DNA of 64,000 nucleotides. It comes from Brumimicrobium oceani (GTDB lineage Bacteria; Bacteroidota; Bacteroidia; Flavobacteriales_D; Crocinitomicaceae). Shown here piece by piece: positions 56,192 through 64,000 of the stretch; the first letter of the stretch is position 1; every line of letters starts with the position of its first letter. The notes beneath the pieces were generated by a model. It saw only the letters and a list, made by a program, of their open reading frames with translations, searched no databases and had not been told where the DNA came from. A program made the position numbers and the translations under genes. The stretch is taken from NCBI RefSeq assembly GCF_003143775.1, contig NZ_QFRJ01000001.1, forward strand, positions 496,001 through 560,000, read 5' to 3'.

Positions 56192-59100
56192 TTAATTTTC
56201 AATTCGTAATTGACTCCCTATTCTACCCAACAAATACAAATTATGCTCTACCACCAAAACATCATTCTCAACTGCAAGTTTTTCTAAAATTCCTAACAAT
56301 AAATCTATATCTGAATAATGCAAACCTATACTCGGTTCGTCGAGAATAAATAACTCGTTTTTAGGATTTTCATCAAGCCAATTCAGTAAGAGTAAACGCT
56401 GTTTTTCTCCTGACGATAAGGATTGAACGGTTTGCTGTAAAGAAAGATGACCTAAACCGATTTCTCTGAGTTGCTCAAGGAATCTTACTGTTTTAGAGGA
56501 GATTTTGTACTCTGAAAACCAATTTTGAATCTCTGAAAGGTTAAATTCTAGCACGTCGGCAATGTTTTTCGATTTTATTCGATATTCTAAAATGTGATTT
56601 TGATAGCGTTTCCCTTCACATTCCTCACATTTTTCAATCGCATTTGCTGCAATGTCTAAACTCGTTTCAATGAAACCTTTTCCTTTGCAAATTGGACATT
56701 GACTAGATTTCGTTTTATAGGAAAAGTCTTTGGCTTTTAACTTTGTTTCTTTTGCGAAGATTTTCGTGATTTCATTCAAAATTCCCAGATAATCTACCAA
56801 TAAAGTGGCTGAGTGCGTTCTTAGTTTCTTCGATTCGAAGTAATGAACTCCTGCGTACTTTTTAGGCAATTGAAATTGTTCACAATTTACTGGCTTCCCT
56901 GCTTCTATGCTTGGTATTAAGATTTCCTTGACCAAAGTCGTTTTTCCTACGCCCGACTTTCCGGTGATGGCTGTTATTCCACCCACTGGAATATCCAATT
57001 GCTCTTTTTGAAGTGAATGTTTGGCTAAATTAGCTATCGAAATATGTTCTTTTGAAGGTGCTAATTCAACAGAAGCTATTTCATTTCTCAAGAAAGGATG
57101 ACACTCTTTTTCTTTGAGTAAGCCTTCTGGTGGACCTTGATATGTTATTGCTCCTCCGTACTTTCCGGAATTCGGACCTAATTCCACAAGGTAATCGGCA
57201 GACAGCATGATTTCTTTGTTGTGTTCGATGACAATTACGGTATTTCCTTTCGCAACCAGCTCTTGTAGAATGCCAATCAAATCTGGAATATTGTCGTTGG
57301 ATAATCCCGCAGAAGGTTCATCGAGTAAATAGGTAATTCCTTTGAGTGGATTATTCAATTGTTTAATCAGCTCCACACGTTGATTCTCACCTCCTGAAAG
57401 CGTTGCCGATTTTCGTGTCAATTGTAGGTGGTCAATGTGTAACTGCTCTGCTCTTTTAATCGTTTTCGAAATAAAAGGTTGAATTTGAGCGATTAATTTA
57501 CCATCAATTTCATCGTTTTTGGAATTTGAAATGAGCCAATTTTGCAACTCTAAGAAATGCATAGATTTGATATCAAAAATAGATTTCCCCGCTAGTTTTA
57601 CAGTCAATCTTTCTGGCTTTAATCCACTTCCTTGACAAACACTGCATTCTTTTTGTGAAAACAAGGAAAGTAGATTTTTCGTAAACTTATTCTTTCGGGT
57701 TAAGTAATATTCATTTTTCAAATAATTGAAGATTCCCTCCCACTTCATCGATAAAGCCTGACTTCCTTGATTGGTTTTCGTTTTATAATTCCAATTCGTT
57801 TCCCATATCTTTTCTCCTGTTCCCTTAAAAATAAGTTCTGTTTGTTGTTCGGAAAGTGCATTAAATGGCGTTTCAAGTGAGAAGTCATGTTGTGTTCCAA
57901 TTTCTTTTAAAATCGCCATGTACTGACTCCCGGCATTTCCATAATAATCCAAAGCTTTATTGTGTTCGAACAATCCTTCAGAGACGCTTAAATTCGAATT
58001 CAAAACAATTTTATCGACGTCCGGCAATAATTCTTCGCCAATTCCTTCGCAAACGGCACACCTGCCCAATTCATGGTTATTCGAAAAATGACTTGCAGAT
58101 AAATCTTCTCCTTCAAAAGTAGATTTTCGGGAGAAAGCAAAACGCAAAATTTGGTCAATTCCTGTTTGCTTAGCAATGTCTGAACGCTGAGAGTAGTTGG
58201 TTTGCTTCTGCGTGATGCAAATTGTGGGAGTTAATCCTGTGATGCTGTCTACATCGAATTGAAAAGCCGTTCCTACGCGAGATTGCTGATAACTCGAAAA
58301 TTGCTTACTCATTTCCTGTAATCCGTAACCATGCAGGGTATCAATCACCAATGACGATTTACCTGAACCAGAAATTCCAGTTACTACGGTTAATTGATGC
58401 TTTGACAGGTCTAAATTAATGTCCTTTAAATGGTGAGTTCGCGCCCCTTTTATTGAAATTACTTCTTTATTCTGCTGAATTTCATCTTCAAATTCAATTG
58501 GATCAACTTTTAACGAATTATCAACTAAAAAATCACATTCAGATTGAAAAAGTTGATGATTTTCGAAGCAAATAATTCCTGCCGTACTGCTTTTTAATTG
58601 ATGTAAAGCGGAAATTAATTGTTTGACATTCTGTTGATGTAGACCTATACTCGGTTCTTCAAGTATCAGAATGGTTTTTGGAGATTTCTTCGCAAAATGC
58701 TTCGTTAATTTCACACGTTGCGCTTCTCCTCCTGATAATGTGTTTGAAGGCTGACCTAATTTAATATAGTCCAATCCCAACTGAATCATTAAGGACAAGA
58801 CATCTGTGATTTTCTTCTCCGTTGAAAAGAACGCAAAAGCTTCGTCGATACTTAAATTATAAATTTCTGAAATGTTCTTCTCGTTCCATTTTACTTGTAA
58901 AACCTCATTTTTAAAGCGTTTTCCATTACATGTTGGACATTTCTGATTGATATTCCCCAAAACACTCATCGAAAGTGTAATTACACCTGCTCCTTCGCAC
59001 GTCTCGCATCGACCGACTTTATTGTTAAACGAAAACGCTCCTTTTGATAATTTCAATTCTTTTGCTGTGGCAGTTTTCGCTAATAAATCTCTTATTTTAT

Positions 59101-60685
59101 CCGCAATTCCAGTGTATGTCGAGGGATTACTTCTCGGAGTTTTCCCAATGGGTTGATCAGAAACAGTGATATTTTTCAAATCATTTTTATCGCAGAATTC
59201 TTCAATTATATGAATCGATTGAGCTGTTTTTCGGGTAATTACAGTCAGTTTTTTAAGTGAAGGTTGAAAAGAAGTCTCTAACTCGACTTTTGGCGAATGA
59301 ATTGCCGGAATTTTACTTTCTTTCAAAGCATTTAAAGTCGGACTATTTAACTCCTTGGCGTTTAGAAAGTTGTTTACCAAACCATTGAAAACCACTTCTC
59401 CTCCATTGATTCCCGATTCAGGTCCTAATTCAATGATCCAATCTGCAGATTTTATAAAATCCAAATCATGTTCGACTACCATCACGGTATTTCCTCTCAA
59501 AATCAAACGATTAAAAATATGCAATAAGTATTTTTGATAAGCTTCTGAAAGTCCAATGGATGGCTCGTCAAAAACATACAGAATCCCCTGTAAATTAGTG
59601 TTTACCTGATTGATCAACTTGATTCTTTGTGCATCACCCGATGAAATTTCGAAACTTTCTGTACTCAACTTGTATTCACTCATTCCCAAGCGAATCAAGT
59701 CATACAATTGAACTCTAATTTTATCTACAAGTACTTTTTCTCCATCGTTTAAATTTTGAATTTCAAGCTTTTCATATAGTTCAACCAATGGGAAATTCAT
59801 CCAAGCATCGAAATTAAAGCCTTGCCATTTAAATTTTAGCTGTTCCGCTTTTATTCTGGCACCTTGACAACTTGGACACAACCTGGAGCTTACAAATTTC
59901 AGAATATTAACATTGCGATCGCGTTTCAGAATGTCTTGCATAATGGGAAGAACACCTTTATAGAAACCTTCTTCTCTTGGTTTCGCTTTAAATCCTGTCC
60001 ACCTTAAGCGAGATTCCAAACTGTGCTTTCCATAGAAAACTTTAATCTTTTCACTTCCATTTAAAACCACATCTTTTTGTTCTTCAGAAAGGTTTTTCCA
60101 TGGAATATCTACACTGAAACCATGCGCTTTACACAACTTATCCAATTCTTCAACTGTTACTTGAGAGTAAACAATATAACCATTTGGCAAAGTGGTGACT
60201 AGCGCTCCTTCTCGAAGAGTTAATTCTTCATCTCCAACAAGTTTATTTAAGTCGATATATTCTTCTTGACCAATTCCATTGCATACTTCACAAGCACCCC
60301 TCGGATGATTAAAAGAGAACAAAGATTTACTCATTTTATGTTCCGCAGAATAACGCGCAAACAAGATTCTAAAAACGTCAGTCAATTCAGAAAGCGTTCC
60401 AAAAGTTGTATTTGTAGATTGAAACCGTTTGGACTGTTCCACCTTAATTACCGGAGGAAGATCTTTAATTTCATCCACTTCGGCAGTTGGAATTGCCAAA
60501 CCATTTTGTTGATTATAAGCTGGCAAACTCTCCAAAAAGTAACGATAACCTTCATTCGCAATAACGCCCATAGCCAAAGAAGATTTCCCCGAACCAGATA
60601 ATCCTGTCACCACGATCAATTGATTTTCAGGAATTTCTAAACTGATGTTTTTTAGGTTGTTTTGATGAGCATTGATGATTTTCAT
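56192..60685 (-). CDS. Four-module UvrA-like ABC ATPase
   Basis: A 1497-residue protein made of two complete UvrA-type halves in tandem, about 550 residues longer than E. coli UvrA. Module order: N-half 1 (1-480) with P-loop GLSGSGKSS at 28-36, signature SSGDAQRIKL and DEPSIGLS; C-half 1 (485-760) with signature NTLSGGEAQRVKL and EEPSIGLH but no P-loop (its position reads RKTAQSIHII); N-half 2 (765-1190) with GISGSGKSS, TLSGGENQRVEL and DEPSAGLS; C-half 2 (1210-1497) with GKSGVGKTT, SLSSGEKQRLLL and DEPSIGLH. Zinc-knuckle cysteine pairs (CEVC, CPSC, CETC, CPTC and others) are kept. The UvrB-binding domain is missing in both halves, so this is a paralogue of the drug-resistance or large UvrA class, not the repair UvrA. 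Confidence 0.9.
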   Translation of the reverse strand: MKIINAHQNNLKNISLEIPENQLIVVTGLSGSGKSSLAMGVIANEGYRYFLESLPAYNQQNGLAIPTAEVDEIKDLPPVIKVEQSKRFQSTNTTFGTLSELTDVFRILFARYSAEHKMSKSLFSFNHPRGACEVCNGIGQEEYIDLNKLVGDEELTLREGALVTTLPNGYIVYSQVTVEELDKLCKAHGFSVDIPWKNLSEEQKDVVLNGSEKIKVFYGKHSLESRLRWTGFKAKPREEGFYKGVLPIMQDILKRDRNVNILKFVSSRLCPSCQGARIKAEQLKFKWQGFNFDAWMNFPLVELYEKLEIQNLNDGEKVLVDKIRVQLYDLIRLGMSEYKLSTESFEISSGDAQRIKLINQVNTNLQGILYVFDEPSIGLSEAYQKYLLHIFNRLILRGNTVMVVEHDLDFIKSADWIIELGPESGINGGEVVFNGLVNNFLNAKELNSPTLNALKESKIPAIHSPKVELETSFQPSLKKLTVITRKTAQSIHIIEEFCDKNDLKNITVSDQPIGKTPRSNPSTYTGIADKIRDLLAKTATAKELKLSKGAFSFNNKVGRCETCEGAGVITLSMSVLGNINQKCPTCNGKRFKNEVLQVKWNEKNISEIYNLSIDEAFAFFSTEKKITDVLSLMIQLGLDYIKLGQPSNTLSGGEAQRVKLTKHFAKKSPKTILILEEPSIGLHQQNVKQLISALHQLKSSTAGIICFENHQLFQSECDFLVDNSLKVDPIEFEDEIQQNKEVISIKGARTHHLKDINLDLSKHQLTVVTGISGSGKSSLVIDTLHGYGLQEMSKQFSSYQQSRVGTAFQFDVDSITGLTPTICITQKQTNYSQRSDIAKQTGIDQILRFAFSRKSTFEGEDLSASHFSNNHELGRCAVCEGIGEELLPDVDKIVLNSNLSVSEGLFEHNKALDYYGNAGSQYMAILKEIGTQHDFSLETPFNALSEQQTELIFKGTGEKIWETNWNYKTKTNQGSQALSMKWEGIFNYLKNEYYLTRKNKFTKNLLSLFSQKECSVCQGSGLKPERLTVKLAGKSIFDIKSMHFLELQNWLISNSKNDEIDGKLIAQIQPFISKTIKRAEQLHIDHLQLTRKSATLSGGENQRVELIKQLNNPLKGITYLLDEPSAGLSNDNIPDLIGILQELVAKGNTVIVIEHNKEIMLSADYLVELGPNSGKYGGAITYQGPPEGLLKEKECHPFLRNEIASVELAPSKEHISIANLAKHSLQKEQLDIPVGGITAITGKSGVGKTTLVKEILIPSIEAGKPVNCEQFQLPKKYAGVHYFESKKLRTHSATLLVDYLGILNEITKIFAKETKLKAKDFSYKTKSSQCPICKGKGFIETSLDIAANAIEKCEECEGKRYQNHILEYRIKSKNIADVLEFNLSEIQNWFSEYKISSKTVRFLEQLREIGLGHLSLQQTVQSLSSGEKQRLLLLNWLDENPKNELFILDEPSIGLHYSDIDLLLGILEKLAVENDVLVVEHNLYLLGRIGSQLRIEN

Positions 60686-60776
60686 GAAGGACTTTTCTTT
60701 TTTGAATTGGAAAAGTTTAAATATAGGGATTTTGAGGTGGCGACCAAGAGGAAAAGGGTTGTATTTTGTGTCAAGT

Positions 60777-60814
60777 CTACCAGAAGCTGCGCTAAATTTT
60801 GTGGTAGCATGGGG
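60777..60814. repeat. Palindromic repeat, copy 0
   Basis: CTACCA and TGGTAG bound a loop GAAGCTGCGCTAAATTTT-like, matching copies 1-3. The stem bases differ from the other copies but still pair. Confidence 0.7.
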
Positions 60815-60893
60815 GGTAAATAGTCTGTACTGTGATTGTTTTGATTTTTAGGATTACTTTGATTTTGAAACTCTTAGTTTTAGAAGTTTTCAA

Positions 60894-60938
60894 CCCAAGG
60901 CCACGAGAAGCTGCGCTAAATCTCGCGGCAGCTTGGGG
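60894..60938. repeat. Palindromic repeat, copy 1
   Basis: Pairs CCCAAG, CC, CGAGA (left) with TCTCG, GG, CTTGGG (right), with an A/C mismatch and a short unpaired stretch, around the loop AGCTGCGCTAAA. Confidence 0.8.
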
Positions 60939-61020
60939 AGTTTTGGATTGTATTGTTAAAATTTACTCAAATAAGATAGTTTGGGAATTATGATTCTAGA
61001 AGGAGGTTTATGTTTGGAGA

Positions 61021-61066
61021 CCCAAGGCCACGAGAAGCTGTGCTGAATCTTGGGGGAGCTTGGGGG
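61021..61066. repeat. Palindromic repeat, copy 2
   Basis: CCCAAGGCCACGAGAAGCTG, then TGCTGAATCT and a G-rich right arm GGGGGAGCTTGGGGG. The right arm is degenerate, so pairing is weaker than in copy 1. Confidence 0.65.
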
Positions 61067-61232
61067 AATAAAATTGTCTGTACTGTGATTGTTTTGATTT
61101 TTAGGATTACTTTGATTTTGAAGTTCTTTGTTTTTGAAGTTTGGGTAAAGAAATCAAGAGGAGTTTTGGATTGTATTGTTAAGGTTTACTCAATTGGGAC
61201 TACTTGGGGATTATGGTTCTTAAAAGAGGTTT

Positions 61233-61389
61233 ATGTATGGAAACCCAAGGCCACGAGAAGCTTCGCTAATTTTCGTGGCAGCTTGGGAGTATCTTAAGGT
61301 GTATGCCGAAGCGAAAGTGTACTCAGAAGATTATGAATTATCTACAGAAAGCATTGAAAATACAATTAAAGAAATAATAGAACCGTAGA
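61233..61389 (+). pseudogene. C-terminal remnant of a protein gene
   Basis: From 61290 the plus strand reads YLKVYAEAKVYSEDYELSTE and so on to a TAG at 61387-61389, without stops for 33 codons and with the codon use of a real gene. Upstream it runs into palindromic repeat copy 3, where the frame continues only to an in-frame ATG at 61233 in repeat sequence. It looks like the 3' end of a gene whose main part was replaced by the repeats. The family is not recognised. Confidence 0.4.
61244..61288. repeat. Palindromic repeat, copy 3
   Basis: CCCAAG, CCACGA pair with TCGTGG, CTTGGG. Here the position that is A/C-mismatched in copy 1 is a proper A-T pair, a compensatory change. The loop is GAAGCTTCGCTAATTT-like. 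Confidence 0.8.
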
Positions 61390-61774
61390 TATATAAATTA
61401 GTTAATATAAAGTAAGTTATGTACTTCAATTTAGATATTTCTAAAGTTTCATAAGCCTTTAACACTGATAAATACTTAGATTTATACTCGTAGTAATAAT
61501 GGTGTAGACCTAATACTAAACCTACCAATATATATATCAATAGTTTATTGCTAAAAAAGTTCAAAAACAAATTTTGTCCAATTATAAAATCAGTAAATAA
61601 AATTATGCTGTAAAAAAAACATACAAAACTTAAAGTCATTGTCAAAGTAACATTAAAAGGGATAATGTTTTTTTTAAACGTAAAGCTCCCCCAAATTCTT
61701 TGGAAATACTTATATTCAATGACGTACATTATGTTATACGTTCTTTTCAAAAGCAAAAACAAATTAATCATCAT
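61331..61774 (-). CDS. Hypothetical membrane protein
   Basis: A 147-residue protein with four hydrophobic stretches: LTMTLSFVCFFYSIILFTDF, FFSNKLLIYILVGLVLGLHH, ITYFILTNLYIYGSIISLIV and a weak N-terminal one. No family is recognised, and base composition is more AT-rich than in the housekeeping genes. An internal ATG (61729) is another possible start. Together with its neighbours it forms an accessory patch. Confidence 0.5.
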   Translation of the reverse strand: MMINLFLLLKRTYNIMYVIEYKYFQRIWGSFTFKKNIIPFNVTLTMTLSFVCFFYSIILFTDFIIGQNLFLNFFSNKLLIYILVGLVLGLHHYYYEYKSKYLSVLKAYETLEISKLKYITYFILTNLYIYGSIISLIVFSMLSVDNS

Positions 61775-61974
61775 TTACAGACTTTAAAATAAATATTGGC
61801 TCAGGTAAAACTACTTTCAAAAATACATGAGGTAAAAATTGCCATCAACCATTTGTCTAATTATTTTATTCATTATATGTTGTTTTGAATAGTTGAAATT
61901 ACTATCTCGTTTTTTCACTTCCGTTTAGGTAATACCTAAGTTATATATTTTAGTCAAAGAATACGATGTAAGTG

Positions 61975-62430
61975 TTACTTATGGACCTTTGGTACATTAT
62001 CGGGGTAATAGATAAGATTCTCTAATGAAAGCCTTTTAATCCAATCAAATAACTTTTCATTTTCAAATAAAAGCTTTGAATCCCCACCAAAAGAAAACTG
62101 TTTTTTATTATTCATCAAAAGTAACATTACGATTTTATCGTGGCTAAATACTTCTATTACTAATCTTGTATCCATATAATCTTTCATATAGACCAAATCA
62201 TTGAATTCAATATTAGTAAATTGCTCAAGAATTAACAAAGAGTCCTTTATAATACATAAATAAACAAATTCTTTGTCAAAATGCTTTACATCATACTCAT
62301 CCAAATATATGATTGGGTCAACGATATTCAAAGGAATATAAGTAATTTTGATACTGTCTAATTTAAGACAAATATTCTGCCCAAAAGTATTAAAACTAAT
62401 AACAAATAAAATTAAACACAATGTTTTCAT
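61975..62430 (-). CDS. Hypothetical secreted protein
   Basis: The 151-residue product starts at the ATG 62428-62430 with a short signal peptide (KTLCLILFVISFNTFGQ). The rest is beta-rich with many Asp, Ile and Lys residues (DIVDPIIYLDEYDVKHFD-like region, then DSLLILEQFTNIEFNDLVYM). A longer frame to 62475 would put 15 residues before the signal peptide. The family is not recognised. Very AT-rich codon use suggests recent arrival or weak selection. Confidence 0.5.
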   Translation of the reverse strand: MKTLCLILFVISFNTFGQNICLKLDSIKITYIPLNIVDPIIYLDEYDVKHFDKEFVYLCIIKDSLLILEQFTNIEFNDLVYMKDYMDTRLVIEVFSHDKIVMLLLMNNKKQFSFGGDSKLLFENEKLFDWIKRLSLENLIYYPDNVPKVHK

Positions 62431-62672
62431 GATATGATTATTAAACAGTATTATAAGTAACTTGGATTTCTTCATTTAGTTGATTCCAGAACTTCATTTT
62501 GATAACTTCCTTCCTATAGAATTTCACCATTTTTATAAGTATTTAAAACCTTACTTTTTTGCTCTTTTAGACCTGCCAGATGGAATAGTTAAAGCAAAAT
62601 CTAGCAGTAGTATGGATTCATCTTGTGATTGACTGAATCAAAACGAATTATTTCTTAAAGATAGAAATCTTT

Positions 62673-62966
62673 TTAAAATCTAACCACCACTAGGTTATAA
62701 TTCAATTGCGTGTTCTGTGAAGAAGTATGGCAGTGTTCTTCTACCTCCCAACTTGAGGTCGCAAATTGCGACTTCAAGTATTCCCATTCTTTTTCATTAA
62801 GCTGGAACCTAAAATCTTCTGGAAAACGCATGTCGTTGCGTTTAACTTGTTCATTCAAACGTTTTGTTTCTACTTGATAAAGTTCCGCTAAATCGCTATC
62901 CAACATTACTTTTACTTCTCTTATCACAAAGATTTTACTTGCAATTATTTCTTCCGGTAAATTCAA
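62673..62966 (-). pseudogene. ORF6N (KilA-N-like) DNA-binding domain gene, frameshifted
   Basis: The first 75 residues fit ORF6N: IFVIREVKVMLDSDLAELYQ, then VETKRLNEQVKRNDMRFPED and FRFQLNEKEWEYLKSQFATS. After SSW the frame reads EVEEHCHTSSQNTQ, but if one G is added at 62745-62749 it reads WGGRRTLPYFFTEHAIEL and then TAA, close to the family's GGRRTLPYAFTEHGVAML. So the gene has lost one base and is also cut short. ORF6N proteins are usually in phages and mobile islands. Confidence 0.75.
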
Positions 62967-63037
62967 TTCAGTTTCTTTTAGATATTTGAAATGGAATAAA
63001 ACCTTGTCAATTTAAATTATAAACATTAGTTTTAACT

Positions 63038-63772
63038 ATGTCAAGAACATTAATAGTAATAACAATCTTTATACACTCATTTATTATTTTTGGTCAGAAT
63101 AATTATGATTTATTCGGTCCTGATGAAACTGATGAGTTTAGAGGTACATTTTATTCTAATTTTTTTGGAGCAAATATTCAATCCGTTTCAACATCTTTAA
63201 ATACCTATTATGCTACAAGAAAGTATGAAGGAAAAAAACTGAACAAACCAGTACGATATTATTTACATGGAGAGCTTTCCAACGAATTATGTGGTGTTAA
63301 ATTTAAGTATGAATTAATTGAAACGGAAGAGCCTAAAAATCTTAAGTTAGTAAAAAAATACCATTTACATGTGCTAAACTTCAGTGAATACGAAGATTAT
63401 TTTCAGATTGACTCTTTCAATTATTATATGAAAGTTGACTCAATTGAGGCTTTTGAAGACTTAGTTAATCTAGATATCCAAATATCTTCAAAAGATAAGG
63501 AGAATGAGATAGGAATTTATTTTCATTCGAAATCTGGTGATTACTATATTAAATCCGAAAGATACTGTGTTCGAGTAAAAACTAAGGTCAAATTCCGTTT
63601 AAAAGGAAAAGGAAAACTGTTTTTAAGAAGATATAATTATGATATTGATAAAAGCGAACTTTGTAAGGAATTATTGGAGTACATTAACTTTGTTGATGAA
63701 CCTTACGATATTGATTATGGAAATGTAACAGCACCGGATGTTAATCGGTATGATTTATATGAGTTGGAATAA
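63038..63772 (+). CDS. Hypothetical secreted protein
   Basis: A 244-residue protein with a signal peptide (LIVITIFIHSFIIFGQ) and a beta-rich mature part with many Tyr and Phe residues (KFKYELIETEEPKNLKL, GIYFHSKSGDYYIKSERY). No family is recognised. The two Cys (ELCGVKF and RYCVRVK) could form a disulfide in the periplasm. It is not obviously in an operon. AT-rich codon use resembles its neighbours in the accessory patch. Confidence 0.6.
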   Translation: MSRTLIVITIFIHSFIIFGQNNYDLFGPDETDEFRGTFYSNFFGANIQSVSTSLNTYYATRKYEGKKLNKPVRYYLHGELSNELCGVKFKYELIETEEPKNLKLVKKYHLHVLNFSEYEDYFQIDSFNYYMKVDSIEAFEDLVNLDIQISSKDKENEIGIYFHSKSGDYYIKSERYCVRVKTKVKFRLKGKGKLFLRRYNYDIDKSELCKELLEYINFVDEPYDIDYGNVTAPDVNRYDLYELE

Positions 63773-63906
63773 TTCTGATTTTATAGGTCTAAAGCACTAC
63801 TAAATTCAACTCCAAAATCACTATATCCTAAATTAAACTCACTAATTCAAACCTTTAAATCACCCTCTACCCCAATAAATCTATATCTTTACACAAAAAA
63901 AACACA

Positions 63907-64000
63907 GTGAATTTTACAAACAAAGAACTAATCATTTTCGATTTTGATGGAACGCTTATTAATAGTATTCCCGATTTGACATCTGCTTTAAATGTGATGT
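63907..64000 (+). CDS. HAD-family phosphatase, phosphoglycolate phosphatase-like, cut by the window end
   Basis: A GTG at 63907 opens a frame that reads VNFTNKELIIFDFDGTLINS and IPDLTSALNVM to the edge. IFDFDGTLINS is HAD motif I, with the nucleophilic aspartate, and the SIPDLTSALN continuation is typical of Gph-type phosphoglycolate phosphatases, which dephosphorylate 2-phosphoglycolate. TATCTTTA (63884-63891) is a possible -7 element. The 3' part lies outside the window. Confidence 0.8.
   Translation, partial: MNFTNKELIIFDFDGTLINSIPDLTSALNVM

Larger units (their letters stand above)
60823..61288. repeat. Two tandem units of about 250 bp with palindromes
   Basis: The sequence starting GTCTGTACTGTGATTG at 60823 is repeated from 61076 (period 253). 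Both units go on with GATTTTTAGGATTACTTTGA, GAGTTTTGGATTGTATTGTT and end in a palindromic repeat. Unit 1 also has a palindrome (copy 1, 60894-60938) in its middle; unit 2 has about 17 unrelated bases there. The region lies upstream of the UvrA-like gene and shows no real reading frame. Confidence 0.75.

Noticed and set aside
61010-61297. Plus-strand 95-codon reading frame through the repeats
   Set aside because: It translates the palindromic repeats and tandem unit; composition and repeats explain it, and there is no family match.

Overview
The window comes from a low-GC, AT-rich member of the Bacteroidota, most likely Flavobacteriales. The evidence is: promoters of the TTG/TTC-N17-21-TAnnTTTG type instead of -35/-10 boxes, no obvious Shine-Dalgarno sites, a secreted protein with a type IX secretion sorting tail, a large YidC and a long IspH, Smr/SH3-like and delta-60 repeat proteins, and a MoxR-VWA pair. 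I cannot assign a genus. Most of the window is ordinary chromosomal housekeeping sequence. I see no tRNA, 5S/16S/23S rRNA, CRISPR array, prophage or intact insertion sequence.

Layout. 1-2449: TPR protein, phosphosulfolactate-synthase-like protein and WD40 protein in one operon. 2660-9819, almost all on the minus strand: TsaC/Sua5-type protein, DUF2141 protein, YidC, CTP synthase, the signal recognition particle RNA (unlisted by protein calling) and IspH. 10263-13378 is poorly coding: an unrecognised coiled-coil protein, two small hypotheticals and 900 bp without genes. 13379-19318: XRE regulator, MnmA, a secreted hypothetical, an RRM protein, a LytS/LytTR two-component pair and a MarR regulator. 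19422-29465: TonB-type outer-membrane receptor, a lysine-forming saccharopine-dehydrogenase-like enzyme, VWA proteins, MoxR ATPase, DUF4442 and nitronate monooxygenase-like proteins. 29737-34806: topoisomerase IV (parE-parC). 35504-44599: aldehyde dehydrogenase, DUF1826, J-domain/KTSC protein, cold-shock protein, glutathione peroxidase, Smr protein, site-2 protease, LolD-type ATPase, TIGR02757 protein and a T9SS cargo. 44851-56051: hydrolase, truncated delta-60 protein, small envelope proteins, topoisomerase IB, a 1091-residue BNR/sortilin-like protein, CIA30 and rhodanese lipoprotein. 56192-60685: a 1497-residue double-length UvrA paralogue. 60686-63906 is an accessory patch of palindromic repeats, gene remnants and orphan secreted proteins. 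At the right edge a phosphoglycolate-phosphatase-like HAD gene begins.

The most interesting material is non-coding: a family of structured palindromic elements with compensatory base changes and a presence/absence difference between two tandem units (60777-61288, with a relative at 56061-56119); three consecutive long hairpins (50716-50916); a 165-bp element with terminal inverted repeats and degenerate relatives (51189-51353); and candidate operators, especially an inverted repeat inside the promoter of the MarR gene and an 11-bp site shared by the XRE promoter and the mnmA upstream region. Among proteins, the four-module UvrA with one lost P-loop and no UvrB-binding domain stands out. I found no convincing new multi-gene defence or metabolic system.
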